Positions 56,731 to 64,000 of a stretch of DNA of 64,000 nt are shown here, in pieces. This DNA comes from Sulfitobacter noctilucicola (lineage in GTDB: Bacteria; Pseudomonadota; Alphaproteobacteria; Rhodobacterales; Rhodobacteraceae): contig NZ_JASD01000008.1 in assembly GCF_000622385.1 (NCBI RefSeq), positions 1 to 64,000 of the forward strand, given 5' to 3'. The translations under genes and the position numbers were made by a program. The notes beneath the pieces were generated by a model, which was given only the letters and a program-made list of their open reading frames with translations, had not been told where the DNA came from and searched no databases. How positions within the stretch are numbered: the first letter of the stretch is position 1; every line of letters begins with the position of its first letter.

Positions 56731-57234
56731 CTACGATTCCCTATATGGGTTATCCAAACCCAGTTTGCCAAGTATCTCAATTTCCAGGCCTTCCATCAAG
56801 GCGGCATCCTGCGCGTTTTCGTGGTCAAAACCCAACAGATGCAGCGTTGCATGGGATATCAAGTGGGTCACATGCTCCGAAGGGGGCTTTCCTGCTGCCG
56901 CAGCTTCTGCCGCGCAAGTATCATAACTGATCGCGATGTCACCGAGTTCGATCATCCCATCGGGTCCCGGCTGAACAGGCTCCGGTCGCTCACCTGCTTG
57001 AGAGGCAGCACGCTCCTCCGCGGGCCAGCTCAAGACATTTGTGGCAGAAGGTTTGCCCCTGAAGTCGGCATTTAACACAGCAATCCGCGCATCATCACAG
57101 GCCAGAAGGGACACCTCGCACAAGGCGTGTTCCACGCTGAGGTGCGACAGCGTTTCAGTCAGGGCAACATCAGCCAACGCGGTCAGGTCCAAGTCATCCC
57201 AACGCGAATCTTCGATCACAATCTCAAGCGGCAT
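56731..57234 (-). CDS. ybeY: Endoribonuclease YbeY
   Basis: The 167-residue protein has the zinc motif HATLHLLGFDH (three histidines) and RGKPSATNVLSWPAEE, the substrate-side motif. YbeY acts in 16S rRNA 3' maturation and ribosome quality control. Lies between phoH and corC as in most alphaproteobacteria, 34 bp before corC. Confidence 0.95.
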   Translation of the reverse strand: MPLEIVIEDSRWDDLDLTALADVALTETLSHLSVEHALCEVSLLACDDARIAVLNADFRGKPSATNVLSWPAEERAASQAGERPEPVQPGPDGMIELGDIAISYDTCAAEAAAAGKPPSEHVTHLISHATLHLLGFDHENAQDAALMEGLEIEILGKLGLDNPYRES

Positions 57235-57292
57235 CAGTCAGGCACGTGCGTAATCACTGGGGGAAAGGGAAGGAGCATGGATAAATGCATGC

Positions 57293-58300
57293 TCATGCCG
57301 CTGCTTCGTTTTCATACGCCTCGATAATTGCAGCCACCAGCGGATGACGCACCACATCTTTTGATGTGAAGTAATTGAAGCTGATCTTGGGGATCGACTT
57401 CAGCAAACGCTCTGCATCCGCAAGTCCGGACTGCGTGCCGCGCGGCAGGTCGATCTGCGTGCGGTCGCCGGTGATCACCATACGGGAATTGTTACCCAGA
57501 CGGGTCAGAAACATCTTCATCTGCATTGACGTGGCGTTCTGCGCCTCGTCCAGCACCACAAACGCGTTGGACAACGTCCGGCCCCTCATAAAGGCAAGCG
57601 GCGCAATCTCGATCCGCTTTTCTTCGATCAACTTGGCCAGTTGCTTGCCGGGCAGAAAGTCATTCAGCGCATCATAAAGCGGCTGCATATAAGGATCGAC
57701 CTTATCCTTCATGTCACCCGGCAAATATCCAAGCTTCTCACCTGCCTCGACAGCTGGACGGCTTAGGATGATCTTGTCCACGTGGCCCCCAATAAACATG
57801 CTGACACCGACTGCGACGGCCAGATATGTTTTACCGGTGCCCGCAGGGCCAATGCCAAAGGCCAGTTCATTATCGAACAGCGACTTCACATATGCTTTTT
57901 GTGCCTCGGTGCGCGGCTCAACGCGTTTTTTGCGGGTCTGGATTTCAATGGTCTCGCCTACCGGCATCTCAAGCTGGTCGCCTTGCCGTACGCCCGTCCC
58001 TGCGTCAGAGCCGCCCATCCGCAAAAGGCTTTCAACCTCGGCCTGCTCAACAGCGCGCCCACCCTCAAGGCGCGCATAAAGCGTATTCAAAACGCTTGCC
58101 GCCTGCGCGGTTGCGTCGCTTTCTCCGAGTACACTGAGGTGATTACCACGCCGGATGATCTGCACTTCCAGCGCCTTTTCAATGGCAGCCAGATGCGCAT
58201 CATATGCGCCGCAAAGATCAATCAACAAACGGTTATCAGGGTATTCAAGCACGACCGGCTCATCGGTTGGTGTCGGTGTGATCACGTCGCTTGGTGGCAA
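57293..58300 (-). CDS. PhoH-family ATPase
   Basis: The 335-residue protein has an N-terminal KH-like region (about 25-90) and a PhoH domain with Walker A FGIGPAGTGKTYLAVAVGV (about 148-166), the ILSRPAVEAGEKLGYLPG block and Walker B FVVLDEAQN. PhoH/PhoL proteins are RNA-linked ATPases; their partner YbeY is encoded next. It heads the ybeY-corC-lnt-metK series. The symbol ybeZ or phoL could be used. Confidence 0.93.
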   Translation of the reverse strand: MPPSDVITPTPTDEPVVLEYPDNRLLIDLCGAYDAHLAAIEKALEVQIIRRGNHLSVLGESDATAQAASVLNTLYARLEGGRAVEQAEVESLLRMGGSDAGTGVRQGDQLEMPVGETIEIQTRKKRVEPRTEAQKAYVKSLFDNELAFGIGPAGTGKTYLAVAVGVSMFIGGHVDKIILSRPAVEAGEKLGYLPGDMKDKVDPYMQPLYDALNDFLPGKQLAKLIEEKRIEIAPLAFMRGRTLSNAFVVLDEAQNATSMQMKMFLTRLGNNSRMVITGDRTQIDLPRGTQSGLADAERLLKSIPKISFNYFTSKDVVRHPLVAAIIEAYENEAAA

Positions 58301-58370
58301 GGCAGGCTCCTAAGGTTCGGGTCTATGCAATGCAGATAAGGCGCGTGCGCCATAAATGCACCCCGTAGAC

Positions 58371-58405
58371 AAAAAAAGGGCCGACGTGCAAAACACGCCG
58401 GCCCT
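58371..58405 (-). terminator. Rho-independent terminator after the small lipoprotein gene
   Basis: On the minus strand AGGGCCGGCGTG pairs with CACGTCGGCCCT-like sequence over a short TTTTG loop, and a run of seven T follows. It lies about 25 bases past the lipoprotein stop and separates that transcript from phoH. Confidence 0.9.
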
Positions 58406-58429
58406 TGAATACTGTGTGCTTCGCCAAGA

Positions 58430-58750
58430 TCAGTTCGGATCCGGGATAAATGTGCCGCCTTTGAAGTCACCCACGGTGTGGGTTGGCGGTGCCACGCCAG
58501 AACAGACCGGCTTGCCGAATTTGTCCAGACGTGCGGAAAGATACCCTTCTACACCGTCGTCGATGATCCAGTGGTCACAGCCGTTCGGGTCTACCCAGAT
58601 GCCCGCCTGAAGCGTGCTCAGGTGGTGGCCGTTGATCCCGCGATCGCGGGTTTTATCGGATGAATAACCGCGCAACGCGCCTTCGTAGTCGCCACAGGCG
58701 GTCAGACCAAAGGCACAGGCCGTCACGAGAAGAATTTTGGATTTGATCAC
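58430..58750 (-). CDS. Small lipoprotein with WVDPxGCxHW module
   Basis: The 106-residue protein has a lipobox (FGLTACG, cleavage before Cys19) and a module IWVDPNGCDHWIIDDGVEGY then FGKPVCSG, ending in a short tail. The same module is present in the OmpA-family protein encoded 12 bp upstream. It would be attached to a membrane by its lipid and may act with that OmpA protein at the envelope. No known domain name is recalled. Terminated by a strong hairpin. Confidence 0.82.
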   Translation of the reverse strand: MIKSKILLVTACAFGLTACGDYEGALRGYSSDKTRDRGINGHHLSTLQAGIWVDPNGCDHWIIDDGVEGYLSARLDKFGKPVCSGVAPPTHTVGDFKGGTFIPDPN

Positions 58751-58761
58751 GTCACGTCCCC

Positions 58762-59364
58762 TTAGCGAATGCAGATGATTTCAACGCGACGGTTTTTGGC
58801 CATCCCATGCGCTGAATTGTTGGCCGCTGCCGGCATACGTTCGCCATATCCGCGAACATCCGCGATACGCGCACCGTTTGCCGCCGCAACAGCAGCGACT
58901 GCATTGGCGCGGTTAAAGCTGAGGCGCATGTTATAAGCGTCAGACGCACGGCTGTCGGTGTGGCCGGTGATGATATAGGACACAGCACCCGTTGTGCGGA
59001 AGAAATTCGCCAGACGGGCCTTGCCCGCTTTGTGGATGCGGTAGCTGTCTGTAGCAAAGAACTGGTCCGAATTCATCACACCGCAAACATTACCCCGGCG
59101 GCAGACCGGAATACCCTGACGGTTGGTGTGTGGCGTCATGTAGCCTTCGGCACCATCATCCATAACCCAGTGCTCGCACCCGTCGGGATCAACCCAGATA
59201 GTTGGCGTATAGACACCCTTGTCGCGACCGCCTTGCGACCGTGTCTGTGCATCAGCACCGGTAGCCGCAAATGTCGCTGGTAGCGCGACCGCCGCCGCGA
59301 GTGACAGGCTCACCACGGCGCGGATCGCTTTGGAGATTGTGTTCACCACAGCATTTTCCTTCAT
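58762..59364 (-). CDS. OmpA-family outer-membrane/peptidoglycan-binding protein
   Basis: The 200-residue protein has a signal peptide (about 1-38, ending ADAQTRSQ), the module IWVDPDGCEHWVMDDGAEGY then QGIPVCRRG (about 53-92), and a C-terminal OmpA domain (about 105-200, with YIITGHTDSRASDAYNMRLS, NRANAV and the final KNRRVEIICIR). OmpA domains bind peptidoglycan diaminopimelate. No beta-barrel is present, so it is probably a soluble periplasmic or lipoprotein-partner protein. The start at 59364 (MKENAV) is preferred to an ATG 11 codons upstream. Confidence 0.87.
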   Translation of the reverse strand: MKENAVVNTISKAIRAVVSLSLAAAVALPATFAATGADAQTRSQGGRDKGVYTPTIWVDPDGCEHWVMDDGAEGYMTPHTNRQGIPVCRRGNVCGVMNSDQFFATDSYRIHKAGKARLANFFRTTGAVSYIITGHTDSRASDAYNMRLSFNRANAVAAVAAANGARIADVRGYGERMPAAANNSAHGMAKNRRVEIICIR

Positions 59365-59553
59365 TTTTTCCCCCACGAAAGGCATGCCGACAACCAAAGG
59401 CGTAGCATCCCCGCAATAGTCATACGTTAGGTAAAAATTTGGACCGTGTGAAGCGCTGATATCTACATTTGGTGTTTAATTCTGCCGCTAACACATGGAA
59501 ATACGGCGAAATTGTGGCAAACACGCACCAAATGCCCTTCGACGGCGCATGGC

Positions 59554-60861
59554 TTAAAGAAGTTGCGCTGTCAGCGAGTTCGTTTTTGCCTCAACGATTC
59601 TAACGCGCGCAATTTCGCCAATTGCAGCGTCACAATTTTCCACATGAACAGAATGCAAATATTCGGACTTCCCCAGCATCTGGCCCGCTTCACGACCTGC
59701 ACGTTCAATCAGGACGGATACATCGCGGCCAACCATTGATCGCTGGATCTCGTGCTGGTGGTCCGTGATCAGCGCCTGCAACCGTTGCAGACGATCGTCG
59801 GCAACATCCGGATCAACCAGCGGACGCTCTGCGGCAGGGGTTCCGGGGCGCGTGGAATACTTGAAGGAATAGGCATATCCGTACTTTACCTGCCGGACCA
59901 ATTCCATCGTTGCTTCAAAATCGGCGTCCGTCTCTTCCGGAAAGCCTACGATAAAATCACCTGACATGATGATGTCGGGACGTGCTTCGCGGATACGTTC
60001 GATCAGGCGCAGATAGCTCTCGGCCGTGTGGCTGCGGTTCATCCGTTTCAGAATGCGGTCCGATCCCGACTGCACCGGAAGATGCAGATAGGGCATCAGT
60101 TCCGGCACGTCTGCGTGTGCCGCAATCAGATCATCTTCCATATCGTTGGGATGGCTGGTGGTGTAGCGGATACGCTCCAGCCCATCGACCTTAGCCAATG
60201 CGCGGATCAGGCCAGACAGACCGCCTTCATGTCCGTGGTATGCATTTACGTTCTGGCCCAGCAACGTCACCTCGCGCACGCCGCGCTCCACCAGATCACG
60301 TGCTTCCTCCAGCACGCGGTCCGCCGGGCGACTGACTTCGGCACCACGGGTATAAGGCACGACACAGAACGCACAGAATTTGTCACAACCTTCCTGAACG
60401 GTCAGAAAGGCAGCAGGAGCACGTTTGGCCTTGGGGCGCGATTTGAGATGCTCGAACTTGTCCTCTTCGGGGAAATCCGTATCCAGCGCGGTTTTGCCCA
60501 TGCGCAAACGTTCTTCCATCGCTGGCAACCGGTGATAGCTTTGCGGGCCGACAACAAGATCGACAGCAGGCTGGCGGCGCATGATTTCCTCGCCCTCCGC
60601 CTGTGCCACACATCCCGCAACGCCTATCTTCAGGTCAGGATTCTTTGCCTTGAGCGGCTTCAGTCGGCCCAGTTCGGAATAAACCTTCTCCGCCGCTTTT
60701 TCGCGGATGTGGCAGGTGTTGAGCAGGATCATATCAGCATCGTCCGCCGACTTCGTCTCGACATAGCCCTGCCCACCCATGGCCTCGGCCATGCGCTCAC
60801 TGTCATAGACATTCATCTGACAGCCATAGGTCTTGATAAACAGCTTTTTGGGCGTAGTCAT
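59554..60861 (-). CDS. miaB: tRNA-2-methylthio-N6-dimethylallyladenosine synthase
   Basis: The 435-residue radical-SAM methylthiotransferase has the N-terminal cluster ligands ([20 protein letters not shown]), the radical-[18 protein letters not shown] and a C-terminal TRAM domain. It adds a methylthio group to i6A37 of tRNAs reading codons that start with U, including tRNA-Phe. The start at 60861 ([17 protein letters not shown]) is chosen over a longer frame to 60927. Confidence 0.96.
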   Translation of the reverse strand: MTTPKKLFIKTYGCQMNVYDSERMAEAMGGQGYVETKSADDADMILLNTCHIREKAAEKVYSELGRLKPLKAKNPDLKIGVAGCVAQAEGEEIMRRQPAVDLVVGPQSYHRLPAMEERLRMGKTALDTDFPEEDKFEHLKSRPKAKRAPAAFLTVQEGCDKFCAFCVVPYTRGAEVSRPADRVLEEARDLVERGVREVTLLGQNVNAYHGHEGGLSGLIRALAKVDGLERIRYTTSHPNDMEDDLIAAHADVPELMPYLHLPVQSGSDRILKRMNRSHTAESYLRLIERIREARPDIIMSGDFIVGFPEETDADFEATMELVRQVKYGYAYSFKYSTRPGTPAAERPLVDPDVADDRLQRLQALITDHQHEIQRSMVGRDVSVLIERAGREAGQMLGKSEYLHSVHVENCDAAIGEIARVRIVEAKTNSLTAQLL

Positions 60862-60974
60862 GGCAGGGTCCGGTGCTTGCAGGAATTGTGCGCGGTCTAA
60901 CAGGGCAACCCTGCGCTTGCAATGCACTGCGAATTAACCGATTCTAGGTCAAAAGACATCCGATTTGGGGTCCC

Positions 60975-61844
60975 ATGCAGTACGCCAGCCTGACTGAAAT
61001 GATAACGGCCGAAACCGCAACCCTCGCGAAAGGGCCGCATGCGATTGTAATGGTCGAAGACGATGTCGAAGTGGCCACAACTTTGCGTCACCACCAGCAG
61101 ATGGGTTTCAAAACCGTGATCGCGCTGATGCCGGCGGCCTTTGACCTGCCCCGCGATGTTCAGGAAACGGTTATTCGTGTGGACTATAATATGTCCGCAG
61201 AAGGCGCGATGGAAAACGCTTTGAACGCCCTGATGGACCCGATGGCGGGGCAATGGGTGTTCTTTTGTTATAACGCCGAATATTTCTTCTATCCGTTTTG
61301 CGAGACTCGTGGCGTCACCGAAATGCTGGCCTTCCATACGGAAGAACGCCGCGATGCAATGCTTACCTATGTGATCGATCTCTACGCGGAGGACCTCAAC
61401 AAGTTTCCAGATGCGGTGTCATTGGACCAAGCCCATATGGACCGCTCGGGCTATTATGCATTGGCGCGGCACGATGTTGAAAACCACAACCACCCGAAAG
61501 AACGGCAGCTTGATTTCTTTGGCGGCTTGCGCTGGCGCTATGAGGAACACGTACCTGCCGTACGGCGCAAGATTGACCGGATATCCCTTTTCCGTGCCAG
61601 AAAAGACCTGCGCATCCGGTGGGACCACACGTTTTCAGATGAGGAATACAACACCTACGCCTGCCCGTGGCACCACAACATCACCGCTGCCGTCTGTTCA
61701 TTTCGCACAGCGAAAGCACTGAAAAGCAATCCGGGCAGCAAATACGAGATCCAAACATTCAAGTGGCACAACTCTGCACCCTTTGAATGGCACTCTCGGC
61801 AGCTGTTGGATTTGGGCCTGATGGAACCGGGGCAGTGGTTCTAG
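60975..61844 (+). CDS. Unrecognised protein, possibly glycosyltransferase-like
   Basis: The 289-residue protein begins with an alternating strand/helix pattern (HAIVMVEDDVEVATTLRHHQ, MGFKTVIALMPAAFDLP), reminiscent of GT-A nucleotide-sugar folds, then YNAEYFFYPFCETRGVTEML and a His/Trp-rich C-terminus (CPWHHNITAAVCSF, FKWHNSAPFEWHSRQLL). I do not see a clear DxD metal motif. No signal peptide. Function is not assigned; the GT-like label is inference from fold impression. Divergent from miaB. Confidence 0.7.
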   Translation: MQYASLTEMITAETATLAKGPHAIVMVEDDVEVATTLRHHQQMGFKTVIALMPAAFDLPRDVQETVIRVDYNMSAEGAMENALNALMDPMAGQWVFFCYNAEYFFYPFCETRGVTEMLAFHTEERRDAMLTYVIDLYAEDLNKFPDAVSLDQAHMDRSGYYALARHDVENHNHPKERQLDFFGGLRWRYEEHVPAVRRKIDRISLFRARKDLRIRWDHTFSDEEYNTYACPWHHNITAAVCSFRTAKALKSNPGSKYEIQTFKWHNSAPFEWHSRQLLDLGLMEPGQWF

Positions 61845-61900
61845 CGTCCGTCTTCAGACGCCAGAATTCGCATACCAGTATCTGTTAGAAACGGCTGGCG

Positions 61901-62815
61901 TCACTCCGCTGCTTCTTCCCGCTTCGTTTCCAACTCCGCTTCAAGCTCGTCCAACTGTGCTGTGTATTTGTCAGTCGCCTTGGTGATATCTGTAATCAGC
62001 TTGGTGATGATCTTGGAATCCTGACTTTCTTTCAGTTCCTTTTTCATCTTGGTTTTGGTCGTCTTCGCATCCTTGGCCAAAGACGTCAGCGCATCCAGTT
62101 CCTTTTCCGCTTTGACCAGACTTGCCTCGGCCACGTCGAACTTGCCGTCCTCCATCGCTTTGCGCACTCCTTTGCACAATTTATCAATGGCTTTCGGCGT
62201 GCTCTTGATTGTCTTTTCAGTCTTGCGGCGTCCGTCCTCTGCCAGTGAGGCGGGAAATTCTTTCGGCGTCACCGCGGCAATCGCGTCTTTGACCACAGCA
62301 TCGATCGTGCGTTGATAGTTCGTGCCATAAAGCACGACAAAGCTTTTCAGCGATCCCAACAGGTCCTGCGATTTCTTGAGGTCGGGCAAGACCTTTCCCT
62401 TGATCTCTTTGATCAGGGCCATCACCTCCATGTCGCCCATGCCACTGTTCTTCTTGAGGTCCTTTTCCACAAGGTCGGTACGCTTGATCAGCATGGTATT
62501 ATAGGTTTTCACCTCATTGCTGAACTTCGTGAACGCTTCTAGGTTCTTGTGGTGATCCTTCAGCATGGCTTCCCATGCTTTCAAAGGTTTGACGACATCC
62601 GCGTGGCTTACGAAATCTTTCGATTTCTTGGATGTCACGCCAGAAGCACGGACCTTTTGGACAGCCTCCTGCAACACGTCTTCCGCGCTCCAGGTTTTTT
62701 CCAGATGTGCCAGCATTGCCTTGTGAAGTTTGTCGCCCGCCGCAAACATGAGGTCGGTTCGCTTTTTCTTGTCGGCTTTATACTCTTTAACAAATTTGTC
62801 GGATTCCTTGGACAT
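61901..62815 (-). CDS. Unrecognised Lys-rich coiled-coil protein
   Basis: The 304-residue protein is almost entirely charged and helical. About 20% of residues are Lys by eye, and several stretches look like coiled coils (ESDKFVKEYKADKKKR at the start, DKYTAQLDELEAELETKREE at the end). There is no signal peptide or membrane segment and no known domain. ATG 62815 and ATG 62818 are both possible; GGAG lies just upstream. It stands alone between convergent and same-strand neighbours. A structural or DNA-binding role is a guess only. Confidence 0.65.
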   Translation of the reverse strand: MSKESDKFVKEYKADKKKRTDLMFAAGDKLHKAMLAHLEKTWSAEDVLQEAVQKVRASGVTSKKSKDFVSHADVVKPLKAWEAMLKDHHKNLEAFTKFSNEVKTYNTMLIKRTDLVEKDLKKNSGMGDMEVMALIKEIKGKVLPDLKKSQDLLGSLKSFVVLYGTNYQRTIDAVVKDAIAAVTPKEFPASLAEDGRRKTEKTIKSTPKAIDKLCKGVRKAMEDGKFDVAEASLVKAEKELDALTSLAKDAKTTKTKMKKELKESQDSKIITKLITDITKATDKYTAQLDELEAELETKREEAAE

Positions 62816-62935
62816 CATAAATCTCCATAAAAAATGCATTTTGTAGGGCAGCGCCCGGAGCCGAAAATTGACTCTGGTTTGATGGTGGCTCAACGCGGCC
62901 TTCAAAGCAAGGATGAAGATGTGCCGACGTACCTG

Positions 62936-63730
62936 TCAGCTTGACCAGAGAACCGGGAACCAGTCTTCGCGCAGCTTTTGGCCCGGCACCATATCATGTC
63001 CGGGAAAAGGGGGTGATGTCGGCCCCGGACGCGCCACGTAACGCGCATCATCACCCACAAGTCTGAGCGAAAACGCACGCCGTCTGTCGGAGGCCGTGTT
63101 TCCACGCGCACCATGTAGAATGCCATAGTGGAACGCCACAGCATCGCCAGGCTCCATCTGCCATTCACGGATATCCATGCCCTCCGCGTCAGGGTCGGGC
63201 ACGGGCTGGTACGGGGCGGGATCAAAGAATGCATCCCCTTTCGCCCAGCGCGTCGGCAGCACAGGTTTTTCCCAAAGATGGGATCCTGCGACACAGCGCA
63301 GGGTGGCGTCAGTGACGGGGTCCAAAGGCGACCAGAAGCTGACGGTCTGTCGCCCTTCAACAAAATAATAGGGCCCGTCCTGATGCCACGGCGTCGCCAT
63401 CGATGTACCCGGCTCTTTCACCAGCACATGATCGTGGAATAGCTGAGCGGTCTCGCTTTGCATCAAAGCCGCCCCGACTTCTGCCGCGGCTGAATTGCGA
63501 ATTGCCGTTTCAAATTCCGGTATGCGCTGCCAATTGCAATAATCGTCAAAGAACAATCCGGTCTCGCCCGGTTTGTCGTTGTTGGATGCATATGGCCCAG
63601 GTTGATCCATGTTCCGCTGGACGCCTTTGCGCAGCGCTTCAACCTGATCGGCAAACAGCCCCTTGATCAGCACCACTCCGTCGCGCTGATAGCATTCAAT
63701 TTGTGAGCTGGTAACCAAAGGGTAAGCCAT
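62936..63730 (-). CDS. Phytanoyl-CoA dioxygenase (PhyH) family protein
   Basis: The 264-residue Fe(II)/2-oxoglutarate oxygenase-fold protein has the iron ligands in TPWHQDGPYYFVEG (HxD) and the distal His in HGARGNTASD, with Arg for 2-oxoglutarate in RRRAFSLRLVG. The family includes hydroxylases of lipids, ectoine and secondary metabolites; the substrate here is unknown. It ends 121 bp before the coiled-coil gene and begins 12 bp after the irr stop, so it may be co-transcribed with irr. Confidence 0.9.
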   Translation of the reverse strand: MAYPLVTSSQIECYQRDGVVLIKGLFADQVEALRKGVQRNMDQPGPYASNNDKPGETGLFFDDYCNWQRIPEFETAIRNSAAAEVGAALMQSETAQLFHDHVLVKEPGTSMATPWHQDGPYYFVEGRQTVSFWSPLDPVTDATLRCVAGSHLWEKPVLPTRWAKGDAFFDPAPYQPVPDPDAEGMDIREWQMEPGDAVAFHYGILHGARGNTASDRRRAFSLRLVGDDARYVARPGPTSPPFPGHDMVPGQKLREDWFPVLWSS

Positions 63731-63742
63731 GGAAAGCAGGCG

Positions 63743-64000
63743 TTACCCTGCGCTCTCTTTGCGACGCAGACGGATTACAACATCTACACTGGCGATCTCG
63801 GCCCCTTGGGGTGCATCCGGAAGTCCGGAAATCACAAGCTGGTCTGCTGGCGCATCGGTCAGCTTTCCGTCGTCTTCCCAAAAGAAATGCGGGTGGTCGT
63901 GCGTGTTGGTATCAAAATAGCTTTTTGATCCATCAACGGTAACTTCTTGAAGAAGACCAGCCTCACAAAATGCACGCAGCGTATTGTAAACGGTGGCAAG
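63743..64000 (-). CDS. irr: Iron response regulator Irr (Fur family), C-terminal part
   Basis: The last 86 codons of a gene running off the window are visible, starting LATVYNTLRAFCEAGLLQEV, the recognition-helix end of a Fur-type DNA-binding domain, then VDGSKSYFDTNTHDHPHFFW and a dimerisation part with EIASVDVVIRLRRK. The VDGSKSYFDTN and DVVIRLRRK stretches point to Irr rather than Fur or Zur. Irr controls heme and iron genes in alphaproteobacteria and is degraded with heme. The N-terminus is outside the window. Confidence 0.85.
   Translation of the reverse strand, partial: LATVYNTLRAFCEAGLLQEVTVDGSKSYFDTNTHDHPHFFWEDDGKLTDAPADQLVISGLPDAPQGAEIASVDVVIRLRRKESAG

Noticed and set aside
1..64000. 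CRISPR array or rRNA operon
   Set aside because: No regularly spaced repeats and no rRNA-like sequence were seen on either strand.

Overview
The window looks like a chromosome segment of a marine alphaproteobacterium of the Roseobacter group (Rhodobacteraceae); I cannot settle the genus. Supporting signs are the GcrA cell-cycle regulator, a Pcs-type phosphatidylcholine synthase, a C-terminal fragment of the iron regulator Irr, a SAM/SAH-type riboswitch in front of metK (a class known from Rhodobacterales), alphaproteobacterial gene orders (infA-maf-rng-yacG-tRNA-Phe; aroA-cmk-rpsA-ihfB-lapA-trpF; miaB-phoH-ybeY-corC-lnt-metK-trmB), and moderately high GC with tight ATGA/TGATG gene overlaps.

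Bases 1-3147 are the end of an integrated element. A tyrosine integrase (2015-3115) lies beside the 3' end of tRNA-Phe(GAA). Two small excisionase-like HTH proteins and a divergent XRE-type repressor sit next to it, with a palindrome between them. An IS3-family insertion sequence (1 to about 708) has cut off a small membrane-protein gene. The island continues to the left, outside the window.

Bases 3147-24900 are mostly housekeeping. They hold the infA/maf/RNase G/yacG/tRNA-Phe cluster, a sirtuin, a copper chaperone pair, rpmB, pcs, ogt and ileS. A four-gene translationally coupled unit follows (YcjX GTPase, GNAT, YcjF-like membrane protein, cNMP-binding thioredoxin-reductase-like flavoprotein). 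Then come truA, gnd, a Nudix hydrolase, panE-argF, argD, a DMT exporter and gcrA.

Bases 25100-43000 are more accessory. They hold a ThDP enzyme fused in operon with a CaiB/BaiF CoA-transferase, a TTC38-like protein, an opgC-opgG-opgH operon for periplasmic glucans, a YHS/rhodanese pair, SseB-domain and uracil-DNA-glycosylase genes, an ArsR-type regulator with an inverted-repeat operator and a DUF318/ArsP permease, and a capsule-export block (kpsT, kpsE, kdsA, phosphomannomutase) that has no kpsM beside it.

Bases 43000-64000 return to conserved loci: trpF, lapA, ihfB, rpsA, cmk and aroA (with a rhodanese and a ZIP transporter inserted between rpsA and cmk), trmB, an orphan receiver protein, metK with its riboswitch, lnt, corC, ybeY and phoH. 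Next are a lipoprotein and an OmpA-family protein that share an unusual module, then miaB, two unrecognised proteins, a PhyH-type dioxygenase and the end of irr. I see no CRISPR array, rRNA or complete prophage. The best leads for something undescribed are the shared WVDPxGCxHW module, the YcjX-GNAT-YcjF-cNMP/TrxR unit and the ThDP/CoA-transferase pair.
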